Assembly: GCA_030737835.1 (NCBI GenBank)
Contig: CM060856.1
Location: forward strand, 2,323,682-2,387,681
Origin: Acorus gramineus
Lineage: Eukaryota > Streptophyta > Magnoliopsida > Acorales > Acoraceae
Direction of reading: 5' to 3'
Length of the DNA: 64,000 nt
The position numbers were made by a program, and so were the translations under genes. How positions within the stretch are numbered: the stretch's first letter is position 1; every line of letters begins with the position of its first letter. The notes below the pieces were generated by a model that saw only the letters and a program-made list of their open reading frames with translations, ran no database searches and was not told the DNA's origin. Below, one piece after another: positions 55,736-64,000 of this stretch.

Positions 55736-56331
55736 TGTTGGGATTTTTAACAATTTAATTTATGTGAAATAAATAATACTAATCGCGGAATAATATATAC
55801 GAAGCCCTAATCAATCACCGACACAATCAGAAAAATATAAAAGCATGCAAGCCATAAGAAAACACACAATTTAACATGGTTCGGCTTAAGCCTACATCAA
55901 CGGGGCACTCCGACAAAAAATCCACTATATCAAATAATAATAATAATAATAAAGTCCTCTTAAGTTTTGTCCAAAACTTAAGAAATACAAGATGAAAGAG
56001 GGATATAAGGTTACCTCAATAAAACTTTAAATAATCTTCCAAAATATGGAGAACACAACCTCGATGTAGATTGGAATCGCGGAGGAACTTAAAGAAGGAG
56101 CAACTCTTCTTTTTTTTCTCTTTCCACTCTTCTCTCTCTCGTCTCTCTTCTCTCTCCACTGTTGCTGCACTGAATACACGCCGAACGCCCTCTTTTTCTT
56201 TCCTTGGCCTATGTAGATAAAGCCCTAATGAGGGCCCTATATTAATATCGTGTACATAGTACACGTGCATGCCCAAGCATGGGCATATCAAGCGCTCATG
56301 GGCTGGACCCATTATGAGCCCAAACCCAACA
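55736..56331 (-). mobile_element. COP-K 5' LTR (596 bp)
   Basis: On the minus strand it starts TGTTGGGTTTGGGCTC and ends AAAAATCCCAACA. It includes an AAT/ATT run near 55937-55952 absent from the other LTR. Confidence 0.95.
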
Positions 56332-56605
56332 ACACATTCTTTCTTTTTTTTTGTTTTTGTTTTTTTTTTTTGTTGAAAAGGGAGTCATAAATGTTATCCT
56401 AATTTTATAAAATAGGGATAAAAAATTAAAATAAAGTCTGTTACACCTTTTACCCATAACAAACTATCCTCATTTTTTATCTCAAAATGTGGACAATTGT
56501 CCATGCTTTATCCCTTTTTTAATGCCATATGGGATAACAAGTAATTTAACCCAATTTTTTTTCTTATCCCAACCCCTTATCCCCATGCCAAACTAGGCCT
56601 CAAAG

Positions 56606-57188
56606 TAGGCCTGTCAACGGGTCACGAGTCGACCCGAACCCGACTAGATAAAAGACATAAATATCCGACCCGACAATCAAAATGGGTCGGGCCTGGGTCC
56701 ACCCCGACCCGCTCCTATGGACCCGTTGGACCCGATTAACCCAACCCAAATATTATGTGATTTTTTTAATTTATGATCCAACCTAACATTCATGTTTCAA
56801 TCAAACATTTATAACTAAATATTGAATAATCATTTAAAATTTTAAACATTTGAAATATTTTTACAACCTTTTGACTTCACATAAAAGCATAATAATCCAA
56901 ACTGTATTCCAAATGTTCCCTCATAAAACATTAAAAAATTAAAATAGTGAAGAACTATTTATAATATACAAGACTCTATTAAAAAGAAAAAAACATGAAG
57001 TCATTGTAGACCCTTAAGAAGTTCTTCAACTTCTCTTTGTCTAACCTGGACTTGTTAGTGGATCGATCGGACCTGACCCAACCCGATTCAAGACCTCATA
57101 TGGATCCGACCCGAAAGACCTGACAATCAAACGGGTCGGGTTCAAATTCACTCCGATCCAACTCAGACCCGATCTATTGACAGGCCTA
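56606..57188. mobile_element. hAT-like MITE (583 bp)
   Basis: The ends TAGGCCTGTCAACGGGTC and, in reverse, TAGGCCTGTCAATAGATCGG are inverted repeats. Flanks CCTCAAAG (56598-56605) and CCTGAAAG (57189-57196) are an 8-bp target duplication with one change, as expected for hAT. The body has several GACCCGACCC-type motifs near both ends and no coding capacity. It inserted at the edge of the Harbinger-like MITE. Confidence 0.88.
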
Positions 57189-57305
57189 CCTGAAAGCAAT
57201 AAGGGATCTAACTCCCACGTATTTTTGTTTTTGGAGCGAGCTTGTTAGCATGGTTTTGTTTTTTTTAATCATTCCACCTTGCCAAAAATGATTGTGACTA
57301 GCAAC

Positions 57306-57768
57306 TTCTGTCATTCTAAATTTTTCCCTAAGCCCCACCAACTACATATCATCCATAAACGTAATCACAGAAACCAGAGAAGTTTGTATTGACTTCTCAT
57401 TCATTTTAATATGTATTATATATATTATTATAAAAGCCAGCGATTGCCAAGTGAATCATTCATTATAATAATATGAAGATCATGGAAGTCATGCGAAATG
57501 GAATTCGAATAATGACTATTTTTTATATATATAATATATTATTATATATACAAACAGTGTCTTATCAGTAGCTTCAAAATTTGTTAGGTGTGTCAGTCTA
57601 TTTGATAATATTATTCATAATAACATGTCTTTTAGCGACCTGCACTCGTAATAATAAATAATATTTCACTAATTAGTTATTATTTTTTTACATATTCTAT
57701 TATTAATTATATATAATTTATTATATATATATATATATCATGTAACGAAATATATATTTTTATGAAAG

Positions 57769-57811
<43 letters not shown>

Positions 57812-58941
57812 AGATTGCAGTGACATAAATATTTTTTAGAAAAAAATCGTTGTACTCTCTCAAAACTTATGAAAATCAGAAAAAAAATCCCTATAAAATT
57901 TATAAATCCCCTCATGTTTCTATCTTATTATGACAATATTTATTTTAATCTTTATAACTAACCTGGCATGTGGTTAACCTTAACCATGCATGGTAAATTA
58001 CTGTTATACCATTTTAAAATTTATTTTAACTCCCTGAAAACTTATAAAAATAAAATAAAGTTCCCATAAAATACAAAAATCGTCTTAACTCCCTCAAATC
58101 TTCTTAAAATCACAAAAAATATTATTATCTAAACGGAAAATGATAAGAAAAGTCTCCTAAAAGTTAGAAATACCCAAATCAGCCACTTTTTATAATTATA
58201 CCTAACAAAATCACATTTCACAATTTTGAAAACACGAAAGACTAACCTACCATTATGTAATTAGATTCTTAAAATATTTCGTACCTCTTAACTTTGTTAA
58301 AATATTTCACCCTCTTAATTTTGTTAATGTATTTCACATATTCTCATATAAAAAAAATTACTCTAAATTATTTTGTGATTAGGTTGATTTTGTGAGATAT
58401 GTGCCAATATAATTTGAGTTTTTTTATGGAAAAATTAATTAGAGGTCCTCACGGCGACCCCCCCCTATTATTTTTAGGTCCCTGGTTGCTTTTGACTTTT
58501 TTATGGGTCCTTAATTTTCATTTCCACTATTTCTAGGTCCTATTTAACATTTTCCGTTAGTACCCTCCATTAGTGTACCAAAATTACCCTTTAAATTATT
58601 TTTTACCCAACATGTCCTTTCTTTCCCAAATTTGCACGCACGTGAGCCCCCTTTCTTCCTCAACCATCCCACTTCCTCAAACCCTAAATCTTTCCCCATT
58701 AAATCTCTCTCACGTTTCCCATTCAAATCGACATAAGCAAGGATCTTCTTCTTCCCCAATCGTCCCCCTTCCCTCATAGAAACCCTAAATCACTTCCCCC
58801 ACCAATTCTCTCCCACATTTTCCATTGAAATCGATGCAGCGATGACCTTAATCCATTACTCTGTTAGGCACTCTTAATCTTTTGCTACACTAGTTATGGG
58901 GCTTTCACTTTTATTTTTTTCAGAAAATGACCATCCTATAT
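57306..58941. other. AT-rich stretch with a TA microsatellite; possible gene-edge sequence at its end
   Basis: A (TA)n run lies at 57772-57809. The sequence 58440-58560 is T-rich with repeated AGGTCCCT/AGGTCCT strings. The sequence 58620-58840 is C/T-rich and has an imperfect direct repeat (58679-58735 and 58781-58838) starting AAACCCTAAATC. That telo-box-like motif with CT-rich flanks is common in plant 5' leaders. No long ORF follows before the LTR at 58942, so a gene is not called. Confidence 0.4.
57772..57809. repeat. (TA)n microsatellite
   Basis: About 19 uninterrupted TA units. Confidence 0.95.
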
Positions 58942-59992
58942 TGTCACGCCCCAGGGCGGCCGTCCCCGGGACGCGGCAAGTGTATATAAAATATCAGAAT
59001 CTACACAGGAGGTCAATAATATATCATACACAAACAACCAAAATGACACACAGACAACAAAGAGCCTGACATGATATATACACCAAATGCGGAAGCAAAA
59101 GACTGAATCTGTAAATAAACATACTACAGACTCGATACTAATCATCTGTCCTGTGAGAGCCAATATACACAAATACAACTGAATATATACAAACGCGTGC
59201 CAAGCACGGAAATAAAATACATACAGTCAAGAAAGGATGCTGATAGCCTCTGGCACTCGCGGAACGTAGCGCTGCTCCGCTACTGAAGGAATCCCTCGGA
59301 AAGCTCCAACTGCTGCTCCGGCTCCAGCTCAGGCTCAGTGGCAACTGGGGAAAACATATGCGAGGGGTGAGCCACACGCTCAGTGAACGGCACAACCCAT
59401 GCATCACAGACAATATTGACCACTATCCAGATCTTAATAATCCACAATCTCTTATTAACAACCACAAAATGGTAACCAATACTCAAACTAGTGGGTCGCT
59501 CAATCGCCAACCCACTACACCCTCACCCTCACCCTTCAATGGGTGACATAGGATTTTGGGACTGATAATCATCCAATCACAACACCAATGGGTCGTTCAT
59601 CGCCAACCCACTACACCCTCACCCTCACCCTTCCACGGGTGACATAGGATTTTGAGACTGACTAGGCTGTTGGTCACCCTTGGTCCACCGATAGTCTCTC
59701 CTCCACTCCGTAGGCCGCTGGGCTATCACCCCCACAACTTCAGCACAGTCCGTCACAAATATCAGGAGGCGCCTACTGATGGGAGCCCTTAGAAGGGACG
59801 GCCTTTCTAACGCTGGGGCAGCCTCTACCGGATCCAACGAAGGGGACAGAACAGCCTATCCATACACATATGATCTACTCGGATCCGCCAACAACACATC
59901 TCTACAACTCTAATGTCATGAACTCTTCAGAGTTCCTCCAGGGCGCATAATAACCAAGATGCAGGGAACACATACAATAAAAGCAAGGTTGT

Positions 59993-60311
59993 AATATCAT
60001 TGGGGAAAAGAACTCGGGAGGGCGGCGTGAGTTCCCGATATAGGATACCCCGACAACCAAACAAGGAACACGGAGTACCCTAACCCGGGTCTCACCGCTG
60101 TCCTCGCAAGGCCCCTCCCCTATAATATTCACTAAATGTGCTAATAATCATACCAGTTATATAACATTACTTATAATATTACTGGGATTAGAAACCTTGG
60201 GAGGGCAGCATGAGGTCCCGATACAGGACATCCCGACAACCAAACAAGGAACACGGAGTACCCTAACACGGGTCTCAATGTTGACCTCGCAAGGCTCCTC
60301 CCGATAATATT
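59993..60311 (-). repeat. Two copies of the 140-bp module in reversed CHR-C
   Basis: Copies at 59993-60130 and 60173-60311, equivalent to 17275-17592. Both share CAAGGAACACGGAGTACCC. Confidence 0.75.
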
Positions 60312-60616
60312 ATCTAAGGCATGCGATTTAACATACACTAGCATTTAATTTAATAAATAAACTAGTAGGACGCATGCATAGGCCGAGGTTTCCTAGCATG
60401 AAAACAGGGGGCATGGTGCATGGCTCTTACACCTATCCTATGGGTGCAAGTCCCTAACATACAAAGACTAGGGTAGCATGCATTCTACATTTAAATCGTG
60501 CAAGCATGGATTACATATTACTGCAGGTTAATATACATCCATGGTGCCCCAGGAGAGGTCGGTATACGCCCAATTGCGTATGACCCCTCTCTACTGGGTT
60601 GGATTGTCCCACTCAC

Positions 60617-60652
60617 CGAAGTTCGGGTCGTCGCGCGACCGCCCGTCAGGAT
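60617..60652 (-). other. Candidate 36-bp microexon, reversed CHR-C
   Basis: On the minus strand bounded by GTCTTACAG and GTGAGTGG. It differs from 16934-16969 by a few bases, with borders kept. The frame into the terminal segment and its EPELEPEQQLELSEGFLQ tail is open here as well. Confidence 0.5.
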
Positions 60653-60769
60653 CTGTAAGACAGACATTTATATGGTGAGTTAAAATCCACAACTACTACC
60701 AAAGACATCAAAATACACAAAACCCACAACCAAACACCCAACACTCGGGCAAACGTGCATACGACCCGT

Positions 60770-61330
60770 ACGCACGCTAGCCCGAGCACCCCGGCAACCA
60801 CCCGCACGGCCGGCAACCACCCGCACGGTCACCCGACCGCCCTGGTGCACCGCCGCGCCTCAGCCAACGCACCCCGCGCACCGCCGGGCCCCCGCCCGCC
60901 ACCTGGACGCGCCGCCGAACCTCCCGGGTGCACCGCGCGCCCCCTGCGCCCCAGCGCAGCCGCCCGCGCACACCCCGCACGCCTCGCGCTGGCCCGCGAG
61001 CACCCCGCACGCCCCGCGCGCAGCGTCTCGCCCCGCGCACACCCCGCGCGCACCACCGCCGCCTCGCCGCGCCCCGCGCGCACCCTGCACGACCCCCCCC
61101 ACCCGAGCACTGTCCGCCTGGCGCCCGAGCACCACCTACCCAGCGCGCCTGCGCGCCCAGCCTGCCTGCCTGCCCCGAGCGCACGCCGCGCGCATGCCCG
61201 CCAGCGGTGCCCAGCGCCCAGCGCCCCAGCGCCCAGCGCTCAGCACCCCTGCTCGCCCAGCACGCCCACCACGCCTGCAGCACCACCCGCGCGCACGCCG
61301 CGCGCACGGGCATGCGCGCCCGGCACCTGG
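60770..61330 (-). repeat. GC-rich block, reversed CHR-C
   Basis: C-rich on the plus strand, with GCGCGC-, CACCCCGCGC- and CGCCCAGC-type strings. It is less strictly alternating than in CHR-A. It is intronic relative to the candidate splice sites. Long frames on both strands are composition artefacts. Confidence 0.8.
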
Positions 61331-62151
61331 TGCCGCAGCCTGCTGCGCCCGCTGCCTAATCTCCCAGAACAGCCGCCCAGCCTACCCGGACAGCCCAACA
61401 CCTAGACCGAGCCATCCAACCTCCACCACCCGCCACCCCCCGCCTCCGACCACCTCCACAGCCCTCCGACGGCCACCCACCGCCACCGACCGCCTCCCAA
61501 CCCCAAATCTACCCTCCTAACATACATCTAAGCATGAAAAAGAGAGAAAAGAGGCTTACCAAGGGGAGGAAGGGAAGTCCGGATGCTCTCCGCGCACCGA
61601 AACCTTTCCCCAAGGGCTTCCAACGCCTGGATCTCACTCGGCCTTCGAAACAGCCCAAAACAGAGGAGAAGAGTGGGGGGACGGAGGGGCTAATCTCACC
61701 GGAATAGGGATTTGAAAGCACCGGGGTGTAGATCGGGACCCGATCTACACTTCCTATGCTTTAGGTTTTTAGGTTTGAGGGGTCTAAGGGCTTCAAAAGG
61801 GAGAAAAATGAGAGAGGGGAGAGAGAAAATGAAATTGGTAGGGATGATGAATAGTGTTATGAGATATTTCTCACCCACCTTATATAGCCGGGTCACTTAA
61901 AAACCCAGATACGCCCTGAAACTGTGAAATTTCAGAAACGTTACCGGAATTTGATGAAATTTTCGTGAGAGGCTTAAAATGGCACCAGGACACCAAATAT
62001 GCAGTTAAATTTCCAATCGGAGACCTCTAACTCAGGACGATAGCTAACAGTCCAAAAATTAGCGGTTCCGATCGAAAACCGAAAAAAAATTGAAAAATTG
62101 CCAGAACGCTCCAACGGTTACCAGCAGGTTAAAAGTGACACAAATATAACA

Positions 62152-64000
62152 TATATGTAGAGGTAAACTGTTGATTCTCAGTAGATCTTCTCCATCATAT
62201 GGTTTTTTTAACCGTTTGACGTGATAAAACTTATTATTTTTTCATTTTTTTTAAATATGTTTGTATGTTTGGAACCCAATCAATATTCAAACATTTTCTT
62301 ATTTTATGTTGCTTATATTTCATTTTGTGTAATGGTTTGAATTATTCATTTCATCACCTGTTAGAAATAAATATTTTTATATATATTTTAGAGGATCTGC
62401 TGATATGGATTTAAATCTGGGTACATTGTTAATTTATCCCAGTACATTGTTATCATGTATGTATATGACTTTATTTAGGCTTGTAATATGCATATTTGAG
62501 GGGGTCTATGTCTCCATGACAAGTTTACCAAAGAATGAAAATGTAAACTATGTCAAACAAAAAATATATTTGGTGCACAAACCTTGGGTGGATTTTCTTT
62601 TTATGCTTTGCAAATGCATGATAAAAAAATTATTTTCTTTTGTTGAACTCTTGTTTCTCCCTTTGTATTGGTATAGGTAGAAGTGCAAACGATAACTTAA
62701 TACAGTTTGGTTTAGAGACGCATACTGTTGGCACTGAATAGAAATGGCTGAACTGTTGTGCTTTTGTTGTTGTCACAGTTAGTCAATTGATACACTATTA
62801 TTTATTAATAGTACATTGTTAAATTTATTAGTACACTGTTAGAGCTTCTAGGTACATTGTTAGTTCTTTTAATTTTTAGTAAACTTATTAGTACACTATC
62901 ATGTCTTAAAACATGACCTGTTTTATCAGGTTTACCTTGAATGAAGAGAGGCATGTCAATTCATTTTGTTTGTATAATCCAATTAAATCCTTGTCACAAG
63001 TTGGCCCCTCACCATATATTGTCTAAGAATCAACGAACACTTTCAACAAACTTTTAATAATGAGGATGGATGTGACTTTATAGATATGCAATTATCACTA
63101 TGAATAAATGAACTTCCGACTTCAATCATCATAAACATTATGTGTCCAATTATGATTTCTCCTCACATTGGATCCATTAAGTTGGATTGTTGCATTTTGC
63201 CCTTGTTAGCAATGGTAGATGCATTTTTGGAGTATTAATGAATGTCAAGGAGCATATTAGAATATTAGATGTTATTATGAAACCTAGTTATGAAAATACA
63301 TTCCATTGTTGTTATATTGTTATTACTTTTATCTTTATACACTATTATTTTTGTGTGTACACATTTGTTAGCTTCTAATTTATATTTTGTTTTGTATTTG
63401 CACATTGTATAGGATTGAAATAATGGTTCGAATAGAGCATTTGACACTAAGAAGGAGTCTGAGGTTTAATACGGTGGCCAACATTCCTTAAAAGTTCAAA
63501 TCTTCCACAAAAAATTATCCCTAGTCATCCACCAAATCTCATGATACAATCTCATCCAAAGCTCCTTCCAAACCATCCACCAAATCCCCTACTCAAAAGT
63601 TGTGTTTTGAATGGTATAACTTATGTAATAATGCTTGTGTTATGAATGATAGTCATGTTATGAATGAAGTTGTGTTATAAATGATATAGTCGTATTATGA
63701 ATGAAGTTGAGTTATGAATGAAATTATGTTATGAAAATACATTACTTCAAACATCCAAGGCTTTCATCAAAGGAAACAGAGGTAAACATTTTTCTATGTT
63801 CCACTTGTTGAATTTTATGAAATGTATGTTTGTATATGCTCTGTACGTTATTATATGATCTAGGTACATTTTTAATTACTATGAGTACATTGTTAATCTA
63901 TATGGATACACTGTTATCATGTATGTATATGTTAATTGTGAGTTTCATGTTTAATTGTTAAATGCTTATCAGATCCATAGAGTTTGGTTTGGTCTTAATC
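62152..64000. other. AT-rich stretch with recurring GTACATTGTTA motifs
   Basis: No gene is supported. The string TACATTGTTA or a close variant occurs near 62422, 62442, 62812, 62833, 62852, 63877, 63888 and 63905, often with ATCATGTATGTATATG beside it (62453, 63917). A degenerate TTATGAATGA-type minisatellite lies at about 63605-63735. This may be non-coding body of an unidentified transposon cut by the window end. Confidence 0.4.
63605..63735. repeat. Degenerate minisatellite
   Basis: About six loose copies of a 17-22 bp unit with the core GTTATGAATGA. Confidence 0.6.

Larger units (their letters stand above)
51947..56331 (-). mobile_element. COP-K copia element, reversed, internally deleted (4385 bp)
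   Basis: ACACA occurs at 51942-51946 and 56332-56336, a perfect target duplication. LTRs are 51947-52510 and 55736-56331. The minus-strand order is gag, protease, integrase, then a polypurine tract, which is Ty1/copia order. Reverse transcriptase and RNase H are missing. A CHR-A terminal LTR fragment (54537-54963) lies inside gag. Confidence 0.95.
51709..56599. mobile_element. PIF/Harbinger-like MITE (about 500 bp net) containing COP-K
   Basis: The ends GGCCTAGTTTGGTAAAATGA (51709) and, in reverse, GGCCTAGTTTGGCATGGGGA (56599) are inverted repeats. The flanks are TGA (51706-51708) and TCA (56600-56602). The target copy preserved after the hAT-like MITE (CCTGAAAG) shows the right flank was originally TGA, so this is a 3-bp duplication. 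Block Q is continuous once it is removed. No transposase is present. COP-K sits inside at 51947-56331. Confidence 0.75.
58942..62151 (-). mobile_element. CHR-C solo LTR, reversed (3210 bp)
   Basis: On the minus strand it starts TGTTATATTTGTGTCAC (62151) and ends GGGGCGTGACA (58942). TATAT at 58937-58941 and 62152-62156 is a target duplication, though a simple sequence. It follows the CHR-C LTR at 15466 over its whole length: a TATATAAG-type box 264 bases in, a donor, a GC-rich block (about 60770-61330), a microexon, the two 140-bp modules and the terminal acceptor. Confidence 0.93.

Overview
This window looks like repeat-rich intergenic DNA from a flowering-plant nuclear genome, probably a dicot; the species cannot be told from it. 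I see no convincing intact host gene. Almost all of it is LTR retrotransposons inserted into one another, with a few DNA transposons, a TRIM and a LINE remnant. The family labels here are my own: CHR-A, CHR-B and CHR-C are related chromoviruses with very long LTRs (about 2.5-3.7 kb); TAT-1 and TAT-2 are Tat/Ogre-type Ty3 elements; GY-J is another Ty3 element; COP-K is a Ty1/copia element.

Left part (1-23.2 kb). A TAT-1 element (5' LTR 832-2076, leader repeats, gag from 2407) is split by a CHR-B solo LTR (2498-13449). That LTR holds a reversed CHR-A solo LTR (3704-10991), which in turn holds a forward CHR-A solo LTR (5935-9527). The TAT-1 gag resumes at about 13455. Its pol is gone and its 3' LTR remnant carries a CHR-C solo LTR (15466-18615). 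After a coiled-coil ORF and two reversed LTR fragments comes a second, reversed TAT-1 copy (21213-22923).

Middle (23.2-46.2 kb). A complete CHR-A element at 23216-33082 (target duplication ACGAT) has LTRs of 3614 and 3547 bp around a decayed 2.7 kb interior. It splits a Ser/Pro/Thr-rich ORF. Then come a third TAT-1 LTR with a nested terminal-inverted-repeat element, the 5' half of a reversed TAT-2 element (LTR, gag, protease, start of reverse transcriptase), a 524-bp TRIM, a CHR-C solo LTR (41203-43730) and the reversed 5' end of GY-J.

Right part (46.2-64 kb). This is AT-rich. It holds a tandemly duplicated unidentified ORF, a split LINE fragment, a duplicated low-copy segment, a Harbinger-like MITE with a COP-K element inside it (51947-56331, lacking reverse transcriptase and RNase H), a hAT-like MITE with 8-bp target duplications, and a reversed CHR-C solo LTR (58942-62151).

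The most interesting signal is inside the chromovirus LTRs. Every sufficiently complete copy, across three diverged families, keeps the same order of splice-like signals: a GT donor, a 36- or 39-bp microexon (AG before, GTGAGT after), and a pyrimidine-rich acceptor 5' of the LTR end. In CHR-A and CHR-C the first of these introns holds a roughly 310-590 bp GC-rich block of alternating purines and pyrimidines. This suggests a spliced transcript encoded by the LTR itself.
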